A stretch of DNA of 64,000 nucleotides from Rhodocyclales bacterium (GCA_026399435.1 JAPLQX010000019.1:62001-126000); one strand, 5' to 3'. Shown: positions 20,022 to 28,868, counted from the first letter of the stretch. Numbers and translations are program-made. Notes: generated from the sequence alone by a model not told the origin.

Positions 20022-20030
20022 AATAAATTG

Positions 20031-21374
20031 CTAGGACACACTGTGATCCTCTGAAAGACTATCCGTATCCAACGCGTTCCAGTCAATACCGAGGGCGAGA
20101 CTCAGTTGCATTGGCCCTTCAAGATGCGCTTCAAGCCGTCGACGTTTTTGGGGATCCGCAAGGTAAACCCGTAGTGTGTGGGCCCAGCTAGGATTCTTTA
20201 CAAACAGCTTCTCGTTTGATGCTCCGGTCATCACTAGGAACTCGTGCTTCCAAAGAGAGAGTATCGCATCCTCAACCAGACCCCTACCTAAACTCTCGAG
20301 AGCATCAATGATCTTGTTGCGATCATGGACTTGTCCGAGTCCATGGTTGTTGATGTGAAGAAGGACAGCGGCAACGGCAGGGTTCAATGCCGACAGGTTG
20401 TGAAATTTCGAGAACTGGGTACGATATTTTGAAAAATTATTCGCTTCCATTTCAGCACATACACGGCGAATGGTTGCGAGCGAAATCTCTCTACAATTTG
20501 GCCCGGCCGCTTTGCAGATTTCGACACCTAGCTCGGTCAGGGTTTTGAAGAGCCCGTCGGCCGCACCATATACGCACTGCATGGCATCGACTACGGCTGG
20601 TCTATCTTGGATGTTGCTGAATCCAGGGTGGAACTTTCGGAGCTTCTTGAAGCCCATTGCCAAATACGCCCATGAGTCGCGAGGATCTGGAAGTGTTGGA
20701 ATGCTGATGTGAATCAGACGACTATCCAGCGTGGAGTATGTGTCGTAGAGTTTTTTATAAACGTCGTCAGCTCCAAGGATGACAAATTTTCCCATCTCGG
20801 ATCTGAAGGTTTGTGAAAGGATTTTGCAGACCTCGGATACGCTATTGGCCAGTTCTGGTTGTGCGCGCTCAAACTCGTCTAGTAGAACAATGCTGTTCTG
20901 CTGCGCGATTGCCTGTGCGATGTCATGCTCTGTAGCGGCAGCGACCTTTCGCTCCCAAAGTTCGAGCGTTTGCTTCTCGTCGGGACTATTTCCGATCGAG
21001 AACTCGATCTTTGCTGTTGGAAGCAGGCCACTCCATTCGGCAGAGCCTCCAGCCCTTATCTCACGGTCCTTGCGATGGGGCTTGGCAAGAAGCTGTTTGC
21101 AGAATCCATGCCAATCCATTCGCCTCCCGATCTGCACGGACGTAAACGGAATCTGATGTTTTAGTAGCGTTGTGATTACGAGTGATGACTTCCCAGCGCC
21201 GGAACAACCGTCTATGCAGATGTGCCTGCCACGCGTGAAAAGGTCTGCTTCAAGTTGGCGTTCGAGTGTGCCTCTTTTAAGCCAGACTGTCGAAGTCTTA
21301 TTCCCGTTTCTGGGGTCGACGTCAAAAACCTCTGAAACGGACGTCATCCAGTCTTTGACCGTTGTTGCCGCCAT
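20031..21374 (-). CDS. STAND/AAA-like ATPase of a two-gene accessory module
   Basis: A 447-residue P-loop protein: Walker A GCSGAGKSSL near residues 57-66, Walker B NSIVLLDEFERA, then a sensor-like FVILGADDVYKKLYDT and a helical C-terminal region with a winged-helix-like stretch. A short N-terminal part (VKDWMTSVSEVFDVDPRN) precedes the P-loop. The ATG at 21374 is preferred because AGGAAG lies 5 bases upstream; an upstream in-frame start lacks one. Codon use and GC are lower than in neighbours, suggesting transfer. It follows the 291-residue gene by 77 bases, so both form a likely operon. Conflict-system role is only inferred. Confidence 0.72.
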   Translation of the reverse strand: MAATTVKDWMTSVSEVFDVDPRNGNKTSTVWLKRGTLERQLEADLFTRGRHICIDGCSGAGKSSLVITTLLKHQIPFTSVQIGRRMDWHGFCKQLLAKPHRKDREIRAGGSAEWSGLLPTAKIEFSIGNSPDEKQTLELWERKVAAATEHDIAQAIAQQNSIVLLDEFERAQPELANSVSEVCKILSQTFRSEMGKFVILGADDVYKKLYDTYSTLDSRLIHISIPTLPDPRDSWAYLAMGFKKLRKFHPGFSNIQDRPAVVDAMQCVYGAADGLFKTLTELGVEICKAAGPNCREISLATIRRVCAEMEANNFSKYRTQFSKFHNLSALNPAVAAVLLHINNHGLGQVHDRNKIIDALESLGRGLVEDAILSLWKHEFLVMTGASNEKLFVKNPSWAHTLRVYLADPQKRRRLEAHLEGPMQLSLALGIDWNALDTDSLSEDHSVS

Positions 21375-21451
21375 ATTGCTTCCTTTGAACTGGTTAAAGT
21401 GGAGTTGAGGCAACGACGCTGTTTTGGTTACACCTCGGGTCGAATTGATGT

Positions 21452-22327
21452 CTAGGGTTCAACGCTAATTACTTGAAAACGGACAATGGTCTCAGGAGAG
21501 AACGGATTTGGCGCAATTTCCCGAAGGCAATTGACCGTGACCTGCTTACGGAGCATAGCTTCGATGAACAAAGTAACGTCTTGGTCGCCAATTACCTCGA
21601 ACCGGTAATCCCCCTCCTTGGCGGGTTCACCGGAATAGACGTGAAGCTTTCCGACGTTCTCGAATTTATTGAAGTCGAATATTTCGCATCGCAGACGCAG
21701 AGGTGTAGTTTCAATTTGAGAGGGTAAGGAAAATATCTCGGCTATAGAAGCATCAAGCACTATGGCGCCAATATCGGTATCTCCAAAGGCAACCAAGTCG
21801 ACAACCTTGTCTTCGATTGGCCTTACTAGGGATTGGTAGTTGTTGACGCTCATTTGCCCAATGTTCAACACTGGAGCGTTGTAGATGTTGCTTTGGGTTC
21901 CGGTGTTAACTTGGAACTGTGAGTTGTCTCCAGACCACGAGTAAGTCGGTTGATTACCTGCCTTCATCGCCGAGTAGACGAACGTCAGAAAATCGAAAGT
22001 CTGTTTAGCATATTCCCAAAGGCCAGTCGGGCCAAGTGCGCTAAAAAATGGGAATGCTGTCTGAATTCCCGTGAGTACGATGCCAAGATCAGTTTCGGCA
22101 GATCCATGCGTGATGTCTTTTGACAATAGATAGTAGCGGGATCTGTCATCGCGGGACAGTCGCTTTCGTTGGGTAAGGCCGAGATACGTTTTATCAAGCA
22201 GAGACTGAAAATCAGATAATCCCGATGTAAGTAGATGAAGTGGGATGCCTTCTATAAATCCGGGGCCGTCCATTTTGAAGTGGACGGAAATTGGCGAATT
22301 CGGATTTTCGAGTTCGATCAATGACAC
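21452..22327 (-). CDS. Unknown protein, partner of the adjacent ATPase
   Basis: A 291-residue protein I do not recognise. It starts at a GTG with GGGAG about 8 bases upstream. Visible features are a beta-rich N-terminus (SPISVHFKMDGPGFIEG), a charged segment (TQRKRLSRDDRSRYYLLS), a central hydrophobic stretch around residues 90-120 (FPFFSALGPTGLWEYAK ... FLTFVYSAM), an Asn/Gln/Thr-rich linker (NSQFQVNTGTQSNIYNAP) and a strand-rich C-terminal domain. No catalytic motif is apparent. Low GC like its ATPase neighbour and same orientation suggest one transferred module. It could be a sensor or effector, but sequence alone does not show which. Confidence 0.65.
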   Translation of the reverse strand: MSLIELENPNSPISVHFKMDGPGFIEGIPLHLLTSGLSDFQSLLDKTYLGLTQRKRLSRDDRSRYYLLSKDITHGSAETDLGIVLTGIQTAFPFFSALGPTGLWEYAKQTFDFLTFVYSAMKAGNQPTYSWSGDNSQFQVNTGTQSNIYNAPVLNIGQMSVNNYQSLVRPIEDKVVDLVAFGDTDIGAIVLDASIAEIFSLPSQIETTPLRLRCEIFDFNKFENVGKLHVYSGEPAKEGDYRFEVIGDQDVTLFIEAMLRKQVTVNCLREIAPNPFSPETIVRFQVISVEP

Positions 22328-22713
22328 GAGCGTTCTCCCTTTTGAACTCTAACCTTAAGTCGGCCATCTAAATGACGGGAATCAACCCACAAAAATGGCG
22401 TCAAGACATTGGAATCATGTCGGTGCGATATCTAGTATTGATCTTTTCGATTTGGTTGGGCCTAACAGCTTGACTTGATACCAGTGTTTTTCGATGGGGT
22501 TGAGAGGCTCAATAAACTGGATTTGGTGGCGGGCTCACATCGGTCCGGCGTTGTATGACGCCAATAACTGAATACGACGTCGGAATTAAACGACTTATCC
22601 GGCATTTTGGCAAGGGCACGGAAATCGCCGTGGCCCGGAATCGCCGTATCACCAGCGCCGACTTTCAGCGCAACGCTTGCCAGCAAGCGCGGTCGGCTCA
22701 ACGGCGCCGCGGC
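22328..22713. other. Intergenic stretch at the edge of the low-GC module
   Basis: These 386 bases separate the GTG of the unknown minus-strand gene from the 3' end of the EamA exporter gene. The left two thirds are AT-richer like the module; GC rises after about 22610. I see no convincing gene, tRNA or palindromic repeat. The promoter of the two-gene module must lie in its left part, but I cannot place it confidently. Confidence 0.5.
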
Positions 22714-23640
22714 TCAGGCGGCGATCTGCCCGACCTTGCTGCGCTGGTGCCGGTTGTTGGCGATCAGGGCGACCAGCACGATGGCGGCGCCCACCAGCTC
22801 CAGCGTTGCCGGGCGGCGGCCCTGGGCGATGGCGATCAGGTAGGTGATGACCGGGGTGAAGTTGGCGAACAGGCCCGCGCTCAGGGGGCCGAGCTTGGCC
22901 ACGCCCATGTTCCAGAACAGGATGCCGAACACCGAGACGCAGAGGATGATGAAGGCGAGTTGCGGCCAGACTTCCATCATCTTCGCGGGGCTCGGCGGGT
23001 GGCTGTGGCCGGCCAGCGTGGCGATGATGAGCGCGGCGGCGATGCCGAACAGGCCGAGCGAGCAGGAGAGTGCGCTGTAGCGCACCGGCGACCAGCCGGG
23101 GAATTGCTGGCCGCCCAAGGTGTAGGCGGTCCAGAACAGCGAGGCGAGGAAGACCAGGCCGTTGCCCAGCGCGTCGCCGCCGACCAGTCGCGTGATGTCG
23201 CCGGCGGTGATGACGAACAGTTCGCCGACCAGCGCGAGGGCGATGGCACCGAGCGTGAAGTTGTCGGGCCGGCGATGCGTGCGCCACCACTGGAACAGGG
23301 CGACCTGGATCGGCCCCAGCGCGAGGATCATGCCGCTGATTTCGGGTCGCGTCAGTTTGAGGCCCTCGAACAGACAGACGCCGAAGCCGGCGAAGCCGAG
23401 GCTGCCGAACAGGGCGATCTTCCACAGATGGCCTTCGGTGCGCAGGGCCGCGCGGCCTTCGCGCACCCAGAGCAGGCCGATGAACACGAAGCTTGCGGTG
23501 ACGAAGCGCATCGCCGTCAGCCAGTAGGGATCGACTGCCTGCAGGGCGGACTTGCCGACCGGCAGGAAGCAGCCCCAGATGGCGATCACCAGCAACATGT
23601 AAAGCGTGCCGCGGCGGTGGTTCTTGTGTGCTTGCGTCAT
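22714..23640 (-). CDS. EamA/DMT-family transporter
   Basis: A 308-residue inner-membrane protein with about ten hydrophobic segments arranged as two EamA repeats (first from YMLLVIAIWGCFLPVGKSAL, second from GNGLVFLASLFWTAYTLGGQ). Such drug/metabolite transporters usually export amino acids or related small molecules; the substrate cannot be told here. The ATG at 23640 removes an implausible Cys-rich upstream extension. It starts 7 bases after the stop of the spermidine-synthase-like gene, so it may be the last gene of an hslO-led transcript. Confidence 0.85.
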   Translation of the reverse strand: MTQAHKNHRRGTLYMLLVIAIWGCFLPVGKSALQAVDPYWLTAMRFVTASFVFIGLLWVREGRAALRTEGHLWKIALFGSLGFAGFGVCLFEGLKLTRPEISGMILALGPIQVALFQWWRTHRRPDNFTLGAIALALVGELFVITAGDITRLVGGDALGNGLVFLASLFWTAYTLGGQQFPGWSPVRYSALSCSLGLFGIAAALIIATLAGHSHPPSPAKMMEVWPQLAFIILCVSVFGILFWNMGVAKLGPLSAGLFANFTPVITYLIAIAQGRRPATLELVGAAIVLVALIANNRHQRSKVGQIAA

Positions 23641-23647
23641 GTTCGGC

Positions 23648-24421
23648 TCACAGCTGCAGCACGCCGTCGACAAGATGTCGCGATTGCGCGAGGCGGGTGA
23701 GGGCGGGCAGCAGGTTGAGGCCGGTTTCCTGCTTCAGGTGCTTGGCCGCTGCCTTGAGTTCATTGAGCGTTATGCGAAGCGGTATCCCCTGGTGGGACGG
23801 TGCTGGCGAGACTTCGATTGCGGCCATGGCGATGGCATTGCCGCTGTCGCAGGAGGGGATGGCGATGGCGTGGCCGTCGAAGGCTTCTTCGAGGCGCTTC
23901 ACGCTCTTGTTGAAATCCTTGCGCCGCGACAGCAGGTTCACGCACAGCAGTCCGTCATCGGCCAGCCGGGCACGGCAGTCGAGGTAAAAGGGCAGGGTAT
24001 CGAGCCGGCCGGTGCGCGCGTCGGCATCGAAGCCGTCGACCAGGATCAGGTCGTAGCGCTGTTTCGACTCGATCATGAAATCGGCTCCGTCGCCATGGCG
24101 AATGTCGATGCGCGCGGGGTCGTCGGGCAACTTGAAGAACTGCCGGGCAGCAGCTTCCACGCGCGGCTCGATTTCGATCACGGTCAGCTTGGCCCGCGGC
24201 CGGTAGCGGTAGAGAAACTTGGTCACCGACGCCGCGCCCAGCCCGATCTGCAACACCTTGCGCGGCCAGTCGTCGCCATGCAGCAGCAGCGGCAGCATCA
24301 TTTCGCGGGTGTATTCCAGTTCCAGCGCAAACGGCCGCGCGATGCGCATCGCGCCCTGGATCCAGCTCGAACCGAAATGCAGGTAGCGGACGCCGGCTTC
24401 CTCGCTGATGTCGATGTTCAA
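23648..24421 (-). CDS. Spermidine-synthase-like methyltransferase-fold protein with repeat insertion
   Basis: A 257-residue Rossmann-fold protein related to SpeE. It has KVLQIGLGAASVTKFLYRY (nucleotide-type loop), VIEIEPRVEAAAR, and the DLILVDGFDADARTG segment where SpeE has its catalytic Asp. It lacks the N-terminal beta domain of true spermidine synthases, so polyamine activity is doubtful. At about residues 206-214 SPAPSHQGIP includes SHQGIP encoded by a repeat half-site shared with the fabD tail. The start appears to be a TTG overlapping the hslO stop (TTGA); no better in-frame start lies upstream. Confidence 0.75.
   Translation of the reverse strand: MNIDISEEAGVRYLHFGSSWIQGAMRIARPFALELEYTREMMLPLLLHGDDWPRKVLQIGLGAASVTKFLYRYRPRAKLTVIEIEPRVEAAARQFFKLPDDPARIDIRHGDGADFMIESKQRYDLILVDGFDADARTGRLDTLPFYLDCRARLADDGLLCVNLLSRRKDFNKSVKRLEEAFDGHAIAIPSCDSGNAIAMAAIEVSPAPSHQGIPLRITLNELKAAAKHLKQETGLNLLPALTRLAQSRHLVDGVLQL
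23781..23797 (-). repeat. Half-copy of palindromic repeat family A inside a coding region
   Basis: Read on the minus strand, TCCCACCAGGGGATACC is identical over 17 bases to the first arm of the fabD copy (2169-2185). It is translated as SHQGIP in both genes. The second hairpin arm is missing here. Confidence 0.65.
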
Positions 24422-25278
24422 TGTAACAAGCGCCCGTCGGGCGGGAACAGCTCGTCGACGATCTCGGCGCCGAAACGGTATTCGTGGCCGCAGATCTCGT
24501 CCTCAATGGAGATCATCTCGGCATCGGCGAGCATGGATTCGAGTTCCTCGCGGCCCAGCGAGAGCAGCATGCTGCGCACTTTCTCCTCGTCGCGCGGACA
24601 GTGCCAGCTGGCCTGGCGCGGCGCGAAGAGGCGCACGCTTTCCTCGCCGAACAGCCGCGTCAGCAGGGTTTCCGGCGGCAGCGCCAGTTCGTCGGGACGC
24701 ACGGTGTCGGCGAGTTGTTCGATGCGGTTCCAGCCGTCCGCATCGCGCTGGTCGGCATCGGGCATTTTTTGCAGGAACAGGCCGCAGGCCGTGTCGGCGG
24801 TTGCCGCGAGCCACAGGCGGGTCGGCTGCTGTTCGGATTGCGCCAGATAGTGCTCGAATACCTTCGCCAGCGTGTTGCCGACGATCGGCACCACGCTCTG
24901 GTAGGGCGTCTCGGCTGTTTTCGGCTGCAGCGTCAGCACCAGTTGCCCGTCGCCGAGCAGGGTGGCGACGCCGGCGATGTTCGTTTCGGCATCCGCGGCC
25001 AGCTCGCTCTTGGCCATGCCGCGCAGTTGCAGCTGTTCGTTGCAGTCCATCACCAACATCGACACCGGGCCATGGCCTTGCAGCTGGAAACTCAGGCGCC
25101 CGGGTGTCTTGAGGTTGCTGCCGATCAGCGCGGTGACGGCCGCCAGCTCGCCCAGCAGCTCGCGCACCGGCGCGGCATAGCTGCGCCGTCCGGTCATGGT
25201 TGCCCAGGACGGGCCGAGTTGCACCAGCACGCCGCGGATGTCGAGGTCTTCCAGCAGGAAGGGATGAACCGCATCCAT
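24418..25278 (-). CDS. hslO: Hsp33-family chaperonin (HslO) with incomplete Cys switch
   Basis: Redox-regulated holdase chaperone family. The 286-residue protein has the N-terminal fold (FLLEDLDIRGVLVQLGPSW ... GRLSFQLQGHGPVSMLVMDC) and the LFGEESVRLF linker. The C-terminal zinc domain should have CxC and CxxC; here they read WHCPRDEEKV and EDEICGHEY, so only the first Cys of the first pair and the second Cys of the second pair remain. Zinc binding by four thiolates is therefore not possible in this chain; a simple two-Cys disulfide could still form. It heads a minus-strand group with the SpeE-like and exporter genes. Confidence 0.9.
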   Translation of the reverse strand: MDAVHPFLLEDLDIRGVLVQLGPSWATMTGRRSYAAPVRELLGELAAVTALIGSNLKTPGRLSFQLQGHGPVSMLVMDCNEQLQLRGMAKSELAADAETNIAGVATLLGDGQLVLTLQPKTAETPYQSVVPIVGNTLAKVFEHYLAQSEQQPTRLWLAATADTACGLFLQKMPDADQRDADGWNRIEQLADTVRPDELALPPETLLTRLFGEESVRLFAPRQASWHCPRDEEKVRSMLLSLGREELESMLADAEMISIEDEICGHEYRFGAEIVDELFPPDGRLLH

Positions 25279-25292
25279 GGACTCTTGGACGC

Positions 25293-25640
25293 TCAGCGCA
25301 CGAAGCTGTCGAACAGGGTCGGATCGAAACCCACCAGAACCTCTCCGGCCTCGTTTTCCGTTACCGGCCGGCGAATCACGCTGGAATGTTCCATCATCAG
25401 CGCCACGGCCTGGCCTTGCGTGGTGACGGCCTTCTGCTCGGGCGTCAGATTGCGCCAGGTGGGGCCCTTGCTATTGACCAGCGCCTGCCAGCCCAGCGTG
25501 CGGCACCAGTGCACCAGCCGCTCGCGCGGCACACCCTGTTTCTTGTAGTCGTGGAATTCGTAGCCGATGCCGTTGGAATCGCACCAGGCAAAGGCCTTCT
25601 TCATGGTGTCGCAATTCTTGATGCCGTAGATTTTGATCAT
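25293..25640 (-). CDS. ArsC/Spx-family reductase (YffB-like)
   Basis: A 115-residue thioredoxin-fold protein. It starts IKIYGIKNCDTMKKAFAWCD, with one Cys at residue 10 and another at about 20, and has YEFHDYKKQGV and the C-terminal KRPV-like segment VIRRPVTEN near residue 90. These are the marks of the YffB branch of the ArsC/Spx family, whose substrate is unknown; glutathione-dependent reduction has been proposed for it. It ends 14 bases before hslO on the same strand and may share its transcript, which is sensible for thiol-stress genes. Confidence 0.85.
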   Translation of the reverse strand: MIKIYGIKNCDTMKKAFAWCDSNGIGYEFHDYKKQGVPRERLVHWCRTLGWQALVNSKGPTWRNLTPEQKAVTTQGQAVALMMEHSSVIRRPVTENEAGEVLVGFDPTLFDSFVR

Positions 25641-25708
25641 TGCAGTGCGTGGAGCGAAACCGGGGAGTGGGATGGCGAATCATAACAAACGAGGCATAAT
25701 CGACCGCC

Positions 25709-26797
25709 ATGAATACCCCTCTTCGCAGCGAGGCGCAGCAACGCGCCGACGAGATCGGAATCTTCCAGGTGGAGCTGGCCCGCCTCGAAGCCGAGGGCGT
25801 GCTGCGGCTCGATCCCGCCCAGCAGCAGGCGCTGCGCGAACACCACGCGGCTTTGCTCGCAGGTTTCGCCAGTCGCTTCGACATCGACCGCGACCTGCAG
25901 GCCAAGCAGCTGTCGCTCGGCATGCGGGTGGCTTCCTTCCTCGGCGCACTGGCGCTGGCGGCGAGCGTTTTCTTTCTTTTCTATCAGTTCTGGGGACACT
26001 TCGACGAAGCCGCCCAGGTCGCGATCCTGCTCGGCGCCGCGCTGGGCAGCATGGGTCTGACGGTCTGGATCCAGACGCGCGACGCCTCGGGTTATTTCAC
26101 CAAGCTGGCTGCACTGGTGGCTTTTGCCTGCTTCGTGCTCAACCTGTCCATGCTCGGCCAGATCTTCAACATCACGCCCACCGACCGCGTCCTGATTCCG
26201 TGGGCGGCGCTGGCCTTCCTGCTGGCCTATGCCTGCGATCTGCGCCTCTTGCTGGCCGCGGGCATCTGCTGCGTGATTGCCTTCGTCGCCGCTCGCGTCG
26301 GTTCATGGAACGGCATCTACTGGCTGCATGCCGGCGAGCGGCCGGAGAATTTCTTTCCCGTCGCTGCGCTGCTATTCGCTTTTCCGTCCCTGGTCGCGCA
26401 CCGCCACCTCACGGGTTTTGCCTCCATCTACCGCGTCTTCGGCTTGCTCTGCCTGCTGGTGCCGATGCTGGTGCTCGGACACTGGGGCTACGGCAGCTAT
26501 CTGGCCGGCTATGAGGGATTCGAAACGCGCACCATCGAAGGCGGCTACGAGCTTGCCGGCTTCGTCGCCAGCGCATTGGCGATCTGGCTCGGCGCGCGCC
26601 GGCAGTGGTCCGACACGGTCAACACCGGCATCACCTTCTTCGTCATCTTTCTGTACACCAAGTTCTTCGACTGGTGGTGGGAACTGATGCCGAAGTACCT
26701 GTTCTTCCTGGTTCTCGGGCTCGCCGCGATCCTGATCCTGTTGGTGCTCAAACGCCTGCGCCGGGTCGGCCAGGGCGCGGGGGAGGGCGCGCCATGA
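25709..26797 (+). CDS. DUF2157 polytopic membrane protein
   Basis: A 362-residue protein. Residues 1-70 are a cytoplasmic helical region (RADEIGIFQVELARLEAEGVL, then QQALREHHAALLAGFASRFDI), typical of the DUF2157 N-terminus. The remainder has about ten membrane spans from FLGALALAASVFFLFYQFWG to YLFFLVLGLAAILILLVL. No transport motif is visible. A CATAAT hexamer at 25695-25700 lies only 8 bases before the ATG, so the leader could be very short. It overlaps the DUF4824 gene by 4 bases; the two families usually occur together, function unknown. Confidence 0.78.
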   Translation: MNTPLRSEAQQRADEIGIFQVELARLEAEGVLRLDPAQQQALREHHAALLAGFASRFDIDRDLQAKQLSLGMRVASFLGALALAASVFFLFYQFWGHFDEAAQVAILLGAALGSMGLTVWIQTRDASGYFTKLAALVAFACFVLNLSMLGQIFNITPTDRVLIPWAALAFLLAYACDLRLLLAAGICCVIAFVAARVGSWNGIYWLHAGERPENFFPVAALLFAFPSLVAHRHLTGFASIYRVFGLLCLLVPMLVLGHWGYGSYLAGYEGFETRTIEGGYELAGFVASALAIWLGARRQWSDTVNTGITFFVIFLYTKFFDWWWELMPKYLFFLVLGLAAILILLVLKRLRRVGQGAGEGAP

Positions 26798-27660
26798 AGC
26801 TCACCCCCTGGAAAACGCTCGCGGCCGGCGCACTGTTGATCCTGCTCGCCAACGCCGTGGCGCTCATCGGCGTCTATCTCAATCGCAGCGGCGAGCCCGA
26901 CAGCCGGCTCACGCTCTCGCAGCGCGAACTGGTCATGCCTTGGGGCTGGGGCATGACCAGGGAGAACAGCGGGCTGGCACCGGGACTGAGCTGGCGGGTT
27001 TTCGATCCGGGCGTCGGCGATCAATACTATGGCGGCGGCATCGGTTTCAGCGGCGGCACGCCGGAATGGCTGGATGCTGCCCACATGGCGGCCCTCGGTT
27101 TCGATACGGAAGCGTTGGCGGAAACCAATGCCGGTCACCGTCGCTTCGAGCGAGCTTTGCCGCGCGAAGTACTGTTGGTGCTGGAACTCGCGGGTCCGGC
27201 CTGGCAACAGGCACTGGAACGGGCGCGGCAGAACGCGGCCCGGCACGAGGCGGCGCGATTGGCGAATGCCGACAGCAAGGAATTCGCCGAAAGGGCCAAG
27301 CGCGCGCAGGAGCAGTTGAAGCGCGAGGAGACATCGAGCAGCCGCCTTTTCGCCATTGATGCGGGGCTGGACCGCGCCGCGTTGCGCGCCAAATATCCGG
27401 ATCGCAGCCGCTACCTCATTCTCAAAGGGACGGTGCGCCCGCGGCTGGTGATCCAGGACAAGAAGACGCGGGTTACCGGCTATGTCAGCGCGCTGGCCGT
27501 GACGCAGATCAACGTCCCGCATGCCCTGCGTCCGCTGCTGGAGCCGGCGCTCGATGCCCGCCGGCGCACGGCGGGTGATACCGGCCCGCACTTCGAGGCG
27601 ACGCTTGCGGTCGGCCGGCGCCTGGAACCGTGGTTGGAGTCGGTGCTGGCGGCACGCTGA
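26794..27660 (+). CDS. DUF4824-family membrane-anchored protein
   Basis: A 288-residue protein with one N-terminal membrane span (TLAAGALLILLANAVALIGVYL, about residues 8-29) followed by NRSGEPDSRLTLSQRELVMPWG, the family's hallmark, and a periplasmic domain. An Ala/Glu/Arg-rich segment (about residues 145-180) looks like a coiled coil. The ATG overlaps the DUF2157 stop, so the pair is co-translated and probably forms one complex. The biochemical role is not known. Confidence 0.75.
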   Translation: MKLTPWKTLAAGALLILLANAVALIGVYLNRSGEPDSRLTLSQRELVMPWGWGMTRENSGLAPGLSWRVFDPGVGDQYYGGGIGFSGGTPEWLDAAHMAALGFDTEALAETNAGHRRFERALPREVLLVLELAGPAWQQALERARQNAARHEAARLANADSKEFAERAKRAQEQLKREETSSSRLFAIDAGLDRAALRAKYPDRSRYLILKGTVRPRLVIQDKKTRVTGYVSALAVTQINVPHALRPLLEPALDARRRTAGDTGPHFEATLAVGRRLEPWLESVLAAR

Positions 27661-27700
27661 ACCGAGCCGTGGAGGCCGCAAACACGGCATAATCGTCGGC

Positions 27701-28867
27701 ATGAATACATCCACTTTCCTGCGCCGTGTCCTGCCGGCCTTGCTTATTGTCGCCATCGCGGTCGGCGTCTTTTTCTGGACCACGCGTGCCAAGCCGGTGA
27801 ACGTGGTGTTGAAAACCGTCGATCGCGGCAACGTCGAATCCACTGTCGTCAATACCCGCGCCGGCACGGTCGAAGCCTGCCTGCGCACCAAGCTGTCTAC
27901 CATCATGGGCGGCCGCATCGAGTTCCTCGGCGTCAAGGAAGGCGACAAGGTGAAGAAGGGCCAGCTCCTGCTGAAGCTGTGGAACGACGACCAGAAGGCG
28001 CAGCAGACTCTGGCCGAAGCCCAGCGCGCCTCCGCGGTGCAACGGGTGAAGGAGGTGTGCACCACGGCAGCCAGTTCGTTGCGCGAGGCCGAGCGCCAGA
28101 CCTCGTTGCGTGGTCGCGGCTTTGTTTCGGAAGCCAAGGAGGACTCCGCGCGCAGCGAGGCCGACGCGCGCAGTGCCGCGTGCAACACGGCGCGGGCCGA
28201 CATCGTCCAGGCCGATGCGCGGATCAACGTGACGAAGGTCGAGCAGGGCCGCATGACGCTCTATGCGCCTTTCGACGGCACGGTGGCGAAGATCGTCGGC
28301 GAACTCGGCGAGTATTCGACACCCTCGCCGCCGGGCGTGCCGACCCCGCCGGCAATTGACCTGATCGATGATTCCTGCCTCTACATCAACGCGCCGATGG
28401 ATGAAGTCGATGCGCCCAAGATCAAGGCCGGCCTGCCGGTGCGCGTGTCGCTCGATGCGATGCCCAAGAAGCCGCTGAAGGGCAAGGTGCGGCGCGTGGC
28501 GCCTTATGTCGTGGCGGTGGAAAAGCAGGCCCGCACCGTCGACGTCGAGGTCGATTTCGAGATGCCGGCGACGGGCAACCTGCTGGTCGGCTACAGCGCC
28601 GATGTCGAGATCGTGCTCGACACGCGCACCAATGTGCTGCGGGTGCCGACGGCGGCGCTGATCGAGGGCGGTCGCGTGATGGTGCTGAACTTGGACACCG
28701 GCAAGCTCGAAGAGCGCAAGGTCAAGACCGGGACCGCCAACTGGGAGTTCACGGAAATCGTCGAAGGGCTGACCGAGGGTGAGCGCATCGTCACCTCGCT
28801 GGAGCGCGAGGGCGTGAAAGTCGGCGCCAGGGCCACGGCGGCTACGGCGGACGAAAAATCGAAATAG
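27701..28867 (+). CDS. MacA-like periplasmic adaptor (membrane fusion protein)
   Basis: A 388-residue adaptor for an ABC exporter. It has an N-terminal membrane anchor (VLPALLIVAIAVGVFFWTT), a lipoyl half-motif GGRIEFLGVKEGDKVKKGQLLLKL, a long alpha-helical hairpin (about residues 95-175), the second lipoyl half LYAPFDGTVAKIVGELGE, and beta-barrel and membrane-proximal domains ending VVEGLTEGERIVTS. Four cysteines in the periplasmic part (AGTVEACL, KEVCTT, SAACNT, DDSCLY) are unusual for the family. It is followed at once by an ATPase and two permeases, forming a MacAB-like export system with unknown substrate. Confidence 0.88.
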   Translation: MNTSTFLRRVLPALLIVAIAVGVFFWTTRAKPVNVVLKTVDRGNVESTVVNTRAGTVEACLRTKLSTIMGGRIEFLGVKEGDKVKKGQLLLKLWNDDQKAQQTLAEAQRASAVQRVKEVCTTAASSLREAERQTSLRGRGFVSEAKEDSARSEADARSAACNTARADIVQADARINVTKVEQGRMTLYAPFDGTVAKIVGELGEYSTPSPPGVPTPPAIDLIDDSCLYINAPMDEVDAPKIKAGLPVRVSLDAMPKKPLKGKVRRVAPYVVAVEKQARTVDVEVDFEMPATGNLLVGYSADVEIVLDTRTNVLRVPTAALIEGGRVMVLNLDTGKLEERKVKTGTANWEFTEIVEGLTEGERIVTSLEREGVKVGARATAATADEKSK

Positions 28868-28868
28868 C

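Noticed and set aside
22555-23700. Plus-strand open frame of 381 codons
   Set aside because: Antisense to the EamA exporter; composition is shadow-like and no motif is present.
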